Shown here piece by piece: positions 16,903 to 24,427 of a stretch of 64,000 bases of DNA. The stretch spans positions 1 to 64,000 of the forward strand of contig NZ_DAOKYX010000004.1 in the NCBI RefSeq assembly GCF_035325945.1, in the 5' to 3' direction. The notes beneath the pieces are model-generated. The model made no database searches. It saw nothing but the letters and a program-made list of their open reading frames with translations, and was not told the DNA's origin. How positions within the stretch are numbered: the stretch's first letter is position 1; each line of letters starts with the position of its first letter. The stretch is from Parvibaculum sp035325945. Lineage in GTDB: Bacteria > Pseudomonadota > Alphaproteobacteria > Parvibaculales > Parvibaculaceae. The translations under genes were made by a program, and so were the position numbers.

Positions 16903-17910
16903 ATGAAACCGATGCGCGCCGCCATGCACCTCGCCAAACGCTCCGCCGCTCTCGCACTCGCATCGGCGCTCGCAAGCGCCGCGCTGGTCTTGCCCGCCCG
17001 CGCCGCCGAGCTTCGCACGGACGTGACCGTGACGGAGAATGTCGTGACGCTGGGCGATCTCTTCGATGGCGCGGGCGATGCCGCGCGCATCGTCGTTGCC
17101 GATGCGCCCGCCCCCGGCTTCACGAGCGACATTTCGATCTCGCGCATCTCGCTCGCCGCGCGACGCAGCGGCGTCGCCTGGCGCAATACCACGGGCCTCA
17201 CCCATATCACCGTCGCGCGCGCCGGCACCGCCGTTCCCGAGCCCGAAGTCGCGGCGGCCGTTTCCTCGGCCATCATGGCGGCGACGCCCGCCCTTCCCGT
17301 AACGGCGAAGCTCCAGATCGATTTCGCGAACGGCCATGCAGGCGTTCAGGTCGGCATCGAGCAGCCGCTCTCGGTGAAGGTCGAGCAGATCGCCTTCAAC
17401 GCCCGCACCGGCAGCTTCGACGCGCTTCTGCGCGCGCCCGCCAACGATCTCGCGAGCCCTCTGCGCCGCGTCTCCGGCCGCGCCTATCCGGTCCTCGACG
17501 TGCCGGTTCTGACGCGCGACGTCGCGCCGGGCGATGTGGTCCGCAGGCAGGATATCGACTGGATCAGGCTGCCCGCGAACCGCGTCAGCCAGAACATCAT
17601 CACCGCCGAGGCGCAGCTCGTCGGCATGTCCCCGCGCTATCCCGTGCGTACGGGCGAGCCGCTGCGCATGAGCGACATCCAGCCGCCCGTCGTCGTCGCC
17701 AAGGGCGCGCAGGTGGACATGACCTATGTCTCCGGCGCGCTGACGCTCACCGCGCGCGGCCGGGCGCTGCAGAGCGGCGCCATCGGCGACACGGTCGACA
17801 TTCTCAATCCCCGTTCCAACCGCACCGTGCAGGGCATCGTCGAAGGTCCGAACATGGTGAGGATCGAAGCCTTCGGCGCGCCCCGCGCCGCCGCCGAGCT
17901 GAAGTCCTGA
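16903..17910 (+). CDS. flgA: P-ring assembly chaperone FlgA
   Basis: FlgA is a periplasmic chaperone for assembly of the FlgI P ring. The 335 residues start with a signal peptide (about 5-32, ending ARAAEL) and include the SAF domain (about 195-265: RDVAPGDVVRRQDIDWIRLPANRVSQNIIT, VGMSPRYPVRTGEPLRMSDIQPP) and the C-terminal region ALQSGAIGDTVDILNPRSNRTVQGIVEG typical of the family. It is longer than the enteric protein (about 220), with the usual alphaproteobacterial N-terminal addition. It lies between flgG and flgH in one operon. Confidence 0.93.
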   Translation: MKPMRAAMHLAKRSAALALASALASAALVLPARAAELRTDVTVTENVVTLGDLFDGAGDAARIVVADAPAPGFTSDISISRISLAARRSGVAWRNTTGLTHITVARAGTAVPEPEVAAAVSSAIMAATPALPVTAKLQIDFANGHAGVQVGIEQPLSVKVEQIAFNARTGSFDALLRAPANDLASPLRRVSGRAYPVLDVPVLTRDVAPGDVVRRQDIDWIRLPANRVSQNIITAEAQLVGMSPRYPVRTGEPLRMSDIQPPVVVAKGAQVDMTYVSGALTLTARGRALQSGAIGDTVDILNPRSNRTVQGIVEGPNMVRIEAFGAPRAAAELKS

Positions 17911-17940
17911 GATCGCGCGCACGCGCCAGAAGTTTCGTTC

Positions 17941-18708
17941 ATGAGGTTCAAGATGTTCGTTCGTACCGGAATTAACCGCCTCGCCGCCGCCATCGCCCTC
18001 TCCGCATCGCTTGCCGGATGCGGCGCGATCGACCGCATCGACAATATCGGCGCGGCGCCCGCGCTCGCCCCCATCGCCAATCCGACCACGACCCCCGGCT
18101 ATCGCCCCGTGACCATGCCGATGCCCGCGCCCGAGCAGGTGTCCTATCAGCCCAATTCGCTCTGGCGATCCGGCTCGCGCGCCTTCTTCCGCGACCAGCG
18201 CGCCGCGAAGGTCGGCGACATTCTCACCGTCCTCATCAACATCGCCGACAGCGCCAAGGTCGACAACTCGACCCAGCGCTCGCGCGCCAATTCCGAGAAT
18301 GCCGCCCTGCCGAAATTCCTCGGTGTCGAGACGAAGCTGAAAAACGTGCTGCCCGACGCCGTCGACCCGACGAGCCTCGTCGATGCGACGAGCAAGAGCG
18401 CGACCGCGGGCGCAGGCTCCGTCAACCGCAAGGAAAGCGTCGATCTCACCGTCGCCGCCGTCGTCACGCAGGTTCTGCCGAACGGCAATCTCGTCATCGA
18501 GGGCCGTCAGGAAGTGCGCGTGAACTTCGAGGTGCGCGAGCTTCTCATCAGCGGCATCGTCCGGCCCGAGGACATCTCGAACATCAACACGATCCAGCAC
18601 ACCCAGATCGCCGAGGCGCGCATCTCCTATGGCGGGCGCGGCCAGATCACCGATGTGCAGCAGGCACGTTACGGCCAGCAGCTCTACGACATCATCATGC
18701 CGTTCTAG
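17941..18708 (+). CDS. flgH: L-ring lipoprotein FlgH
   Basis: FlgH is the outer-membrane lipoprotein that forms the L ring. The 255 residues begin with a lipoprotein signal (lipobox LAGC, Cys27) and contain the FlgH core: SLWRSGSRAFFRDQRAAKVGDILTVLI, the middle low-complexity region and the C-terminal GNLVIEGRQEVRVNFEVRELLISGIVRPEDI...RISYGGRGQITD block. It is the last gene of flgF-flgG-flgA-flgH; a rho-independent terminator follows at 18735-18764. A start at 17953 is also possible. Confidence 0.96.
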   Translation: MRFKMFVRTGINRLAAAIALSASLAGCGAIDRIDNIGAAPALAPIANPTTTPGYRPVTMPMPAPEQVSYQPNSLWRSGSRAFFRDQRAAKVGDILTVLINIADSAKVDNSTQRSRANSENAALPKFLGVETKLKNVLPDAVDPTSLVDATSKSATAGAGSVNRKESVDLTVAAVVTQVLPNGNLVIEGRQEVRVNFEVRELLISGIVRPEDISNINTIQHTQIAEARISYGGRGQITDVQQARYGQQLYDIIMPF

Positions 18709-18734
18709 GCGTCGCCAAGGCGTGCCCGAAAAGC

Positions 18735-18764
18735 AAAACGCGGCTCCGAAGGGGGCCGCGTTTT
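18735..18764. terminator. Rho-independent terminator between flgH and dksA
   Basis: A 10-bp perfect stem (AAAACGCGGC at 18735-18744 and its complement at 18755-18764) ends in TTTT on the plus strand and, read the other way, in TTTT on the minus strand. It sits between the convergent flgH and dksA genes and can stop transcription in both directions. Confidence 0.85.
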
Positions 18765-18792
18765 CCATGCCGGGGGACGCTGAAGGCGCGTC

Positions 18793-19209
18793 TCAATCGT
18801 CGCGATAAACCTTCTCGCGCCTTTCGTGGCGCTCCTGCGCCTCGATCGAAAGGGTTGCGATGGGGCGCGCGTCGAGCCGCTTCAGGCTGATCGGCTCGCC
18901 CGTCTCCTCGCAATAGCCGTAAGTTCCCTCCTCGATCCGGCGTAGCGCCGCGTCGATCTTGGCGATGAGCTTGCGCTGACGGTCACGGGTTCTGAGTTCG
19001 AGAGAGCGTTCGGTCTCGGTGGAAGCGCGATCTGCAAGATCGGGATGCTGAACCGTTTCTTCCTGTAGATGCTGAAGCGTTTCGCGGTTCTCGTGGAGGA
19101 TGTCTTCCTTCCACTTCTCCAGCTTGCGGCGAAAATACTCACGCTGCCGTTTGTTCATGAACGGCTCGTCCTCAGACGGCGTATAGCCCTTGGGTAGGCG
19201 GACAACCAT
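18793..19209 (-). CDS. dksA: DksA-family RNA polymerase-binding regulator, cysteine-poor form
   Basis: DksA binds the RNA polymerase secondary channel and works with ppGpp on rRNA and amino-acid promoters. The 138 residues keep the coiled coil and the conserved tip PDLADRA (56-62, DxxDxA pattern) and the SLELRTRDRQRKLIAKID helix. Only one of the four zinc-finger cysteines remains: Cys100 is followed by Thr103, Ser121 and Ala124 where cysteines would be. The YGYCEETGEPI form is common in alphaproteobacteria. I use the ATG at 19209 because AGGAGA lies about 9 bases upstream. It is convergent with flgH. Confidence 0.93.
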   Translation of the reverse strand: MVVRLPKGYTPSEDEPFMNKRQREYFRRKLEKWKEDILHENRETLQHLQEETVQHPDLADRASTETERSLELRTRDRQRKLIAKIDAALRRIEEGTYGYCEETGEPISLKRLDARPIATLSIEAQERHERREKVYRDD

Positions 19210-19376
19210 TCGCGGTGATCTCTCCTGACGCACACGGCTTGAAACGGGCCGGAGTATAGGGAGAGGGTTCACGATTCTCAACAGCTAACGAAAGCTGGAA
19301 AGAAGTGCGTTAACCTTATGAATTACAAGTGATTTTCTGCCCGGCAGCAGGCCGGGGAGGCATTGGCCGCGCTGGC

Positions 19377-19796
19377 TCAGCCCTTGGGGAAGGTGCCGAA
19401 CTTCGCCAGCTCGACCCGCGCCCTGAGCTCGATATGGTCGAGAATTTCCGCCAGCCTGGGGTCGTCCGCGCGGCTCTGCTCGCCCTCAACGGCCCGCAGC
19501 AGCCGCTGCAGCTTCGATTGCGGAACCTGCCCGGCAAGCAGCGCCACCTTGATGTCGTCGAGCATGTCGAGCATCTGCTCGCCACGTTGAATGGCGCGCC
19601 TCGGCGAGGAGAGCGCGTCATCCGCTCCCTGAAGCGCGAGAAGTGAATCGACCGCCGCGAGCGATGCGATGCCCGCAAGCCCCGCAATTCCCCGGCCCTC
19701 TTCAGCGCCGTCCAGGGCAAAGCCCGAACCGCCCCGCATCGAGGCCGGGCGCTTGCCCGCCGTCTGACCCAGTTGCCGCGTATTGCCGATCTTCAT
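19377..19796 (-). CDS. fliX: Flagellar assembly regulator FliX
   Basis: In Caulobacter, FliX works with the sigma-54 activator FlbD to couple class II assembly to late flagellar transcription. The 139 residues start MKIGNTRQLGQ, then have a low-complexity linker and a helical C-terminal domain with LLALQGADDALSSPRRAIQRGEQMLDMLDDIKVALLAGQVPQSKLQRL, matching the family. Of two ATGs (19802, 19796) I prefer the second because GGAGG lies 8 bases before it. A perfect CtrA box lies 61-75 bases upstream. It is divergent from flgI, which has a sigma-54 promoter. Confidence 0.9.
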   Translation of the reverse strand: MKIGNTRQLGQTAGKRPASMRGGSGFALDGAEEGRGIAGLAGIASLAAVDSLLALQGADDALSSPRRAIQRGEQMLDMLDDIKVALLAGQVPQSKLQRLLRAVEGEQSRADDPRLAEILDHIELRARVELAKFGTFPKG

Positions 19797-19856
19797 GCCC
19801 ATGCCCTCCGGAGCCGATCCGGAAAATGCTCCGGCGCCAGCATGGGGCCGGCATCC

Positions 19857-19871
19857 TTAATGCGGCGTTAA
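19857..19871. promoter_or_regulatory. Perfect CtrA box before fliX
   Basis: TTAA (19857-19860) and TTAA (19868-19871) are separated by seven bases, 61-75 bases upstream of the fliX start. fliX is known to be CtrA-controlled in Caulobacter, so site and gene agree. It could also affect flgI on the other strand. Confidence 0.7.
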
Positions 19872-20007
19872 GCATGAACGAGCCCCCGGCAGATTTTGCC
19901 GCCACGCCGGAAGGAGGTGCCTCCCGCCGCCCCGATCTGCCGCCACCTCCGCGGACGGCGATCTGAAATACATGATTATTTTCAATGACTTGAAAAACAA
20001 GCGGGCA

Positions 20008-20022
20008 TGGCACGGCTTTCGC
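20008..20022 (+). promoter_or_regulatory. Sigma-54 promoter of flgI-flgJ-flgN
   Basis: TGGCACG, four bases, TCGC gives GG (20009-20010), ten bases, GC (20021-20022). The -12 box has C for T at one position. Transcription would start near 20034, about 29 bases before the flgI ATG. Confidence 0.75.
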
Positions 20023-20062
20023 TAGGCATGGGCCGTAGTCCCAGGTGTCAGACGGTCAGCTC

Positions 20063-21202
20063 ATGTTCAGGCCCATCGCCCTTTCGTTCCGCTCCATCGC
20101 GAAGCTTCTTGCGCTGGCGTGCCTTCTCGCCTTCGCGCTGCCCGTCAATGCGGACGCCGCGTCGCGCATCAAGGACATCGTCGATGTCGAGGGCATTCGC
20201 GACAACCTTCTCGTGGGCTACGGCCTCGTCGTCGGCCTCAACGGAACGGGCGACACGCTCCGCAACGCGCCTTTCACGCAGCAGAGCCTGACCGCCATGC
20301 TCGAACGCCTCGGCGTCAACACGCGCGGCTCGCAGCTCAAGACCGCCAATGTCGCCGCCGTGATGGTCACGGCCAATCTGCCGCCCTTCGCGCCGCAGGG
20401 CTCGCGCATCGACGTGACCGTGAGCGCGCTTGGCGACGCGACCAACCTTCAGGGCGGCGTTCTTCTCGTCACGCCGCTCATGGGCGCCGACGGCCAGGTC
20501 TATGCCGTCGCGCAAGGCTCGGTCGCGACGGGCGGCTTCTCCGCCAAGGGCGAGGCTGCGTCCATCGTGCGCGGCGTGCCGACCAACAGCCGCATCGCCA
20601 ATGGCGCCATCGTCGAGCGCGAAATCGAATTCAAGCTGGCGAACCTGAACTCGCTGCGCCTTTCGCTCCGCAATCCCGACCTCACCACCGCCGAGCGCGT
20701 GGCCGGCGCAATCAACACCTTTCTCGGTCAGCCCGCCGCGAATGCGAACAATCCGACGACCGTTCAGCTCACCGTGCCGTCCAGCTATTCCGGCAATGTC
20801 GTCAGCCTTCTGACGGATATCGAGCAGCTTCGTGTCGAGCCCGATCTTCCCGCGCGCGTCGTCATCGACGAGGCTTCCGGCGTGATCGTCATGGGCGAGG
20901 ATGTGCGCGTGAGCCGCGTCGCGATCGCGCAGGGCAATCTCACCATCAGCGTCAACGAGACGCCGCAGGTGAGCCAGCCCGCTCCCTTCTCCAATACGGG
21001 CCAGACCACCGTCGTGCCGCGCACCAGCGTCAATGTCGAGGAAAGCAAGGGCCGCAAGCTCGCCTTCGTCGACGGCAGCATCAGCCTCAAGGAACTGGTG
21101 GACGGCCTGAACGCGCTGGGCGTCACGCCGCGCGACATGATCACCATCCTTCAGGCGATCAAGTCCGCCGGCGCCCTCCAGGCCGAAATCTCGGTGATGT
21201 GA
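20063..21202 (+). CDS. flgI: P-ring protein FlgI
   Basis: FlgI forms the periplasmic P ring around the rod. The 379 residues have a signal peptide (about 8-32, ending ADA) followed by SRIKDIVDVEGIRDNLLVGYGLVVGLNGTGDT, the family signature, and continue with QQSLTAMLERLGV, AGVLLV-type and VNVEESKGRKLAFVDGSISLKELVDGLNALGVTPRDMI motifs to the end. I prefer the ATG at 20063, downstream of the sigma-54 promoter; an in-frame GTG at 20045 is possible. The TGA overlaps the flgJ ATG by one base. Confidence 0.97.
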   Translation: MFRPIALSFRSIAKLLALACLLAFALPVNADAASRIKDIVDVEGIRDNLLVGYGLVVGLNGTGDTLRNAPFTQQSLTAMLERLGVNTRGSQLKTANVAAVMVTANLPPFAPQGSRIDVTVSALGDATNLQGGVLLVTPLMGADGQVYAVAQGSVATGGFSAKGEAASIVRGVPTNSRIANGAIVEREIEFKLANLNSLRLSLRNPDLTTAERVAGAINTFLGQPAANANNPTTVQLTVPSSYSGNVVSLLTDIEQLRVEPDLPARVVIDEASGVIVMGEDVRVSRVAIAQGNLTISVNETPQVSQPAPFSNTGQTTVVPRTSVNVEESKGRKLAFVDGSISLKELVDGLNALGVTPRDMITILQAIKSAGALQAEISVM

Positions 21203-21513
21203 TGAGCATCGCAGCCGCAGCGCCCGCCCCTTCCGCTTTCGTGCAGGCCCAGACCAATGCCGCGCCCGCGCGCCGCGACGAGCGCGCCTGGGCCGCGGCG
21301 CAGGATTTCGAGGCGTCTTTCGTCTCGGTCATGTTCCAGACCATGTTCGAGGGCATCAAGAGCGACGGTCCCTTCAGCGGCGGACAGGGCGAAAACGTCT
21401 TCCGCTCCCTGCTGGTCGATGAATATGGCAAGCAGATGGCCCGCGCGGGCGGCATCGGCATCGCGGATCAGGTCTATAGCGAAATCCTCAAACTTCAGGA
21501 GCATGGCAGATGA
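21202..21513 (+). CDS. flgJ: Short FlgJ-like rod-binding protein
   Basis: This is the rod-binding (N-terminal) half of FlgJ, which caps the growing rod. The 103 residues contain WAAAQDFEASFVSVMFQTMFEGIKSDGPFSGGQGENVFRSLLVDEYGKQMARAGGIGIADQVYSEI, typical of the rod-binding domain. The muramidase domain of the enteric protein is absent, as is usual in alphaproteobacteria, so peptidoglycan opening must rely on another enzyme. The start overlaps the flgI stop and the stop overlaps the next start, indicating a coupled operon. Confidence 0.9.
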   Translation: MSIAAAAPAPSAFVQAQTNAAPARRDERAWAAAQDFEASFVSVMFQTMFEGIKSDGPFSGGQGENVFRSLLVDEYGKQMARAGGIGIADQVYSEILKLQEHGR

Positions 21514-21983
21514 GCGAGCCCCGCCGCGCCGCGGCCAATGAGCTTTCCCCCTCGGCCCTTGTCGAGCGCATGCTCTCCGTCACCGGCGAACTGACCGATG
21601 TGGTCGAGCGCGAAACCGCCTTCATCGAGGCGCGCGAGGCCCACAGGATCGCCGAGCTGCAGGCGCAGAAGACGAGCCTTGCCAATCATTACGCGATGGA
21701 CGTGCAGGCCATCACCCTCAATCACGGGCTCATCGACCGGGCTCCCTCCGAGCAGGTGGCCCGCCTCAAATCCGCGATGCGGAAACTCGAGGACGCGCTG
21801 CGGACGAACGCGCTCGCGCTGTCGGCCGCCCGGTCGGTTTCCGAACGGATCCTCAAATCCGTCGCCGAGGCGATGAACGAGCGCAAGGCGCCGGTCCTCG
21901 GCTATGGGCGCGACGCCGCCGTCGCCCGCCCCGCCCCCGGCCAGGCGCATGGCGCCGCCATCGCCCTCGACGCCCGCGTCTGA
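21510..21983 (+). CDS. FlgN-like export chaperone
   Basis: The 157-residue protein is almost wholly helical: ALVERMLSVTGELTDVVERETAFIEAREAHRIAELQAQKTSLANHYAMDV, followed by a second long amphipathic helix to about residue 125. This layout matches FlgN-type chaperones, which hold hook-associated proteins FlgK and FlgL before export. Its ATG overlaps the flgJ stop (ATGA, 21510-21513), and alphaproteobacteria often have such a gene after flgJ. Sequence identity of FlgN is low across families, so the call rests on shape and position. Confidence 0.68.
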   Translation: MSEPRRAAANELSPSALVERMLSVTGELTDVVERETAFIEAREAHRIAELQAQKTSLANHYAMDVQAITLNHGLIDRAPSEQVARLKSAMRKLEDALRTNALALSAARSVSERILKSVAEAMNERKAPVLGYGRDAAVARPAPGQAHGAAIALDARV

Positions 21984-22013
21984 GGTGCGCCTTTCGGGGT
22001 TCGCGTCCGGTCA

Positions 22014-22028
22014 TTAACCGTTCGCTAA
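22014..22028. promoter_or_regulatory. Near-perfect CtrA box before the TPR-glycosyltransferase
   Basis: TTAA (22014-22017), seven bases, CTAA (22025-22028): one mismatch from the full consensus, 54-68 bases upstream of the ATG at 22082 and downstream of the FlgN-like gene. Confidence 0.45.
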
Positions 22029-22081
22029 CCACGATTTGAGACTAGTTGAGTGAGAGCGTGGGCATGAGGGGGCAACAGAGA

Positions 22082-24028
22082 ATGTCGAAATCCGCAAGGT
22101 TGAAGCCGGCCAGGACCACCCCCATCGAGCGGGAACTCGACATCGGCGCCACGCTCCACCGCCAGGGCAAGCTCGAAGAGGCCGAAGCCCGCTACCGCAC
22201 CGCCCTCCTCGCCAATCCCCGCCATCCCGGCGCGCTGCGCCTCATGGGCCAGCTCTGCGTTTCGAACAATTGTGGCGATCAGGCCATCGAATTCATCCGC
22301 CGCGCGGTCGAGCAGGACCCGAATTTCGCCGAGGCGCATGCCGACCTCGGGCGGCTCTACGCGCTCAAGGGCGAAAACCATCTCGCCATCTTTCATTATG
22401 ACCGGGCCGCGCGTCTGAACCCGGCGGACAAGGAATCCCGCATCGAACAGGCGCGCATCCTGTCCGATCTCCTGGGCGACCATGCCGGGGCGCTTGCCAT
22501 ATATGAGAACCTCCTGCCCATCGCTTCGCACGACCCGCGCATCCATCGCGGCCGCGGCAAGACGCTGGCGGCGCTCGGGCGCAAGGACGAGGCCGCCGCC
22601 GCCATGCAGCGCGCCGTGAAGCTCGCGCCGGCAGACCCCCTCGTCGCTTATCATCAGGCGACGATCCTCACGGAGATCGGCCACAGGGAAGACGCGCTGA
22701 AGGCCTTCGAGCGCGCCCACGAGCTTGCGCCGTCCGATCACGACATACTTTTCAGCTTCGCCAACCTCGCCCGCGACATGGGCGAAACGCAGCGCGCCGT
22801 CGATCTCTTCAGCAAGGCGATCGAGGCCAGGCCCGACTTCGCCGAAGCCTACAGCAATCTCGGCAACATCCTCACCGACGAGGCAATGCTCGACGAGGCA
22901 ATCGGCGCCGCCTATCAGGCGGTTTCGCTGAAGCCCGATCTCTTCCAGGCCTACAACAATCTGGGCTCGGCCCTGCAGACGGCCTTCAGGCCCTCCGAGG
23001 CGATCGAAGCCTATCGGCGGGGCCTCGAGCTTCGACCCACCGACGACGCCATGCTCTGGAACCTGTCGCTCTGCCTGCTGGCCATCGGCCGCATCGAGGA
23101 GGGATGGGATATTTACGGCTATGGCTTTGCCAGCGGCCAGCGCCAGCCCTATCGCCCCTTCCCCGGCCTTCTCTGGCAGGGCGAGAGCCTCAAGGGCAAG
23201 ACCATCATGATCTGGCGCGAACAGGGCATCGGCGACGATCTTCGCTTCTCCACCTGCTTCCACGAAATCGTCGAGGAGGCCGGCCATGTCATCATCGAGA
23301 CGGTCGAGCGCCTCGTGCCGCTCTATCAGCGCACATGGCCGCAGGCGACGGTGCGCACGGAAACCGGCAAGGCCACAGGCCTGCCCGCTCCTCACACCTG
23401 CGATGACGTCGATTTCGATGTGACGGCGCCCGCGGGCATTCTCGCCTCGCTCCGCCGCCGCAGCCTCGACGCCTTCCCCACGGCATGCCAACCCCTCGTC
23501 GCCGATCCGGAAAAGCGCGCCCGCGCCCGCGACTGGCTCGCGAGCCTCGGCGCCGGCCCCAAGATCGGTCTCACCTGGCGTTCGGGCCTGCGCAATCCGG
23601 TCCGCAACATCGTCGCGACCGAGCCCGCCGACTGGGCGAAGCTCGAGGAGATCGAAGGCGCGAAGATCATCAATCTCCAGTTCGGCGAGCCCGGCGAGGA
23701 GATTCGCGAGCTGGCGGAAAAGCTCGGCGTCACGATCCACCAGATGCCGGGCCTCGACACGCATGACGATCTCGACGGAACCGCAGCGCTCACGGCCGAA
23801 CTCGACCTCGTGACGGGCCTTTGGAACGCCGCGACCGAGATGGCCGGCGCGCTCGGCGTGCCGGGCGTGGTCTACATGCCCAGCGCTCATCCGATGCAAC
23901 TCGGCACGGGCCGCCTCCCCTGGCACCCGACGCTCCGCATCCATTCCGTGATGCCGGGCTTCGACCGCGAAGCCCTGACGCGCGACATTCTCGCGGACAT
24001 CGGCACCCTTCTCGCTGCGCGCGGCTGA
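22082..24028 (+). CDS. TPR-glycosyltransferase, likely flagellin glycosyltransferase (FlmG-like)
   Basis: The 648 residues have an N-terminal block of TPR repeats (about 10-345, for example FAEAYSNLGNILTDEAMLDEAI) and a C-terminal domain (about 360-648) with LLWQGESLKGKTIMIWREQGIGDDLRFS, a GT-B-like C-terminal domain found in many bacterial TPR-glycosyltransferases. The architecture matches Caulobacter FlmG, in which the TPRs bind flagellin and the C-terminal domain transfers a nonulosonic acid. The gene lies directly upstream of the flagellin promoter, which supports flagellin as the substrate. No nonulosonic acid biosynthesis genes are in the window, so the sugar is unknown. I use the ATG at 22082, with GAGGGGG about 9 bases upstream; 22064 is an alternative. 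Confidence 0.72.
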   Translation: MSKSARLKPARTTPIERELDIGATLHRQGKLEEAEARYRTALLANPRHPGALRLMGQLCVSNNCGDQAIEFIRRAVEQDPNFAEAHADLGRLYALKGENHLAIFHYDRAARLNPADKESRIEQARILSDLLGDHAGALAIYENLLPIASHDPRIHRGRGKTLAALGRKDEAAAAMQRAVKLAPADPLVAYHQATILTEIGHREDALKAFERAHELAPSDHDILFSFANLARDMGETQRAVDLFSKAIEARPDFAEAYSNLGNILTDEAMLDEAIGAAYQAVSLKPDLFQAYNNLGSALQTAFRPSEAIEAYRRGLELRPTDDAMLWNLSLCLLAIGRIEEGWDIYGYGFASGQRQPYRPFPGLLWQGESLKGKTIMIWREQGIGDDLRFSTCFHEIVEEAGHVIIETVERLVPLYQRTWPQATVRTETGKATGLPAPHTCDDVDFDVTAPAGILASLRRRSLDAFPTACQPLVADPEKRARARDWLASLGAGPKIGLTWRSGLRNPVRNIVATEPADWAKLEEIEGAKIINLQFGEPGEEIRELAEKLGVTIHQMPGLDTHDDLDGTAALTAELDLVTGLWNAATEMAGALGVPGVVYMPSAHPMQLGTGRLPWHPTLRIHSVMPGFDREALTRDILADIGTLLAARG

Positions 24029-24204
24029 AGCCTCGCGCAGCGGCCCCGCGCGGCCGATCCCGGATAGTCCGGCCGGAAAAACCGCGCGAAGAGCCCCCGC
24101 CCGGCGAAATCCGCCCCGGCAAATCTTTCCCGCCCCCGGCACGGCCTGCCGCGTTTACCATACAAGCCCAAACTCAAGTCATTGTTTTTGCTTGATTTTT
24201 CATC

Positions 24205-24219
24205 TGGCACGCCCCTTGC
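24205..24219 (+). promoter_or_regulatory. Sigma-54 promoter of flagellin 1
   Basis: TGGCACG, four C bases, TTGC is a perfect sigma-54 core: GG (24206-24207), ten bases, GC (24218-24219). Transcription would begin near 24231, leaving an unusually long leader of about 197 bases before the flagellin ATG. The leader holds a small reading frame. The stretch 24029-24204 has nothing else I can identify except a possible T-rich run at 24180-24200. Confidence 0.9.
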
Positions 24220-24264
24220 GATCCATATGCGCAGTAGTGCGTTCATACGCAAGGAGCCAGATAA

Positions 24265-24426
24265 ATGTTCCGCAGAAGGAAGACAGATCCAGCGCCAGCG
24301 GGTGCCATGCCCGAAACGGCAAACTGTGCCGAAGCGCGGAACGTTTACGTGAAATTAAGCATTAATTTTCAGTATGGCACTCGGGCCGGGTTGGAACACA
24401 CCGGCGAAACCCCGGAGGGTAACTAA
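24265..24426 (+). CDS. Candidate 53-codon reading frame in the flagellin leader
   Basis: An ATG at 24265 with a strong AAGGAG 8-13 bases upstream opens 53 codons (MFRRRKTDPAPAGAMPETAN... ending HTGETPEGN) and stops at TAA 24424-24426, one base before the flagellin ATG at 24428. It starts about 34 bases after the predicted sigma-54 start site, and its last codons form the flagellin Shine-Dalgarno (GGAGGG). I recognise no domain; the first residues are Arg/Lys-rich and one Cys is present. It may be a leader peptide that couples flagellin translation, or a chance frame. Too short for usual gene calls. Confidence 0.45.
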   Translation: MFRRRKTDPAPAGAMPETANCAEARNVYVKLSINFQYGTRAGLEHTGETPEGN

Positions 24427-24427
24427 A

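Noticed and set aside
15232..18768. A 1178-codon reading frame on the minus strand
   Set aside because: It lies entirely opposite fliL-region and flgF-flgG-flgA-flgH, has no domain-like sequence, and is a product of high-GC codon bias on the other strand.
18793..19281. A longer DksA reading frame starting at 19281
   Set aside because: The ATG at 19209 has AGGAGA at the right distance and matches the family start; the extension is basic and not conserved.
24340..24372. TTAA repeats and a TGGCAC in the flagellin leader
   Set aside because: The TTAA pair is only three bases apart, not seven, and the TGGCAC has no -12 GC at the required distance.
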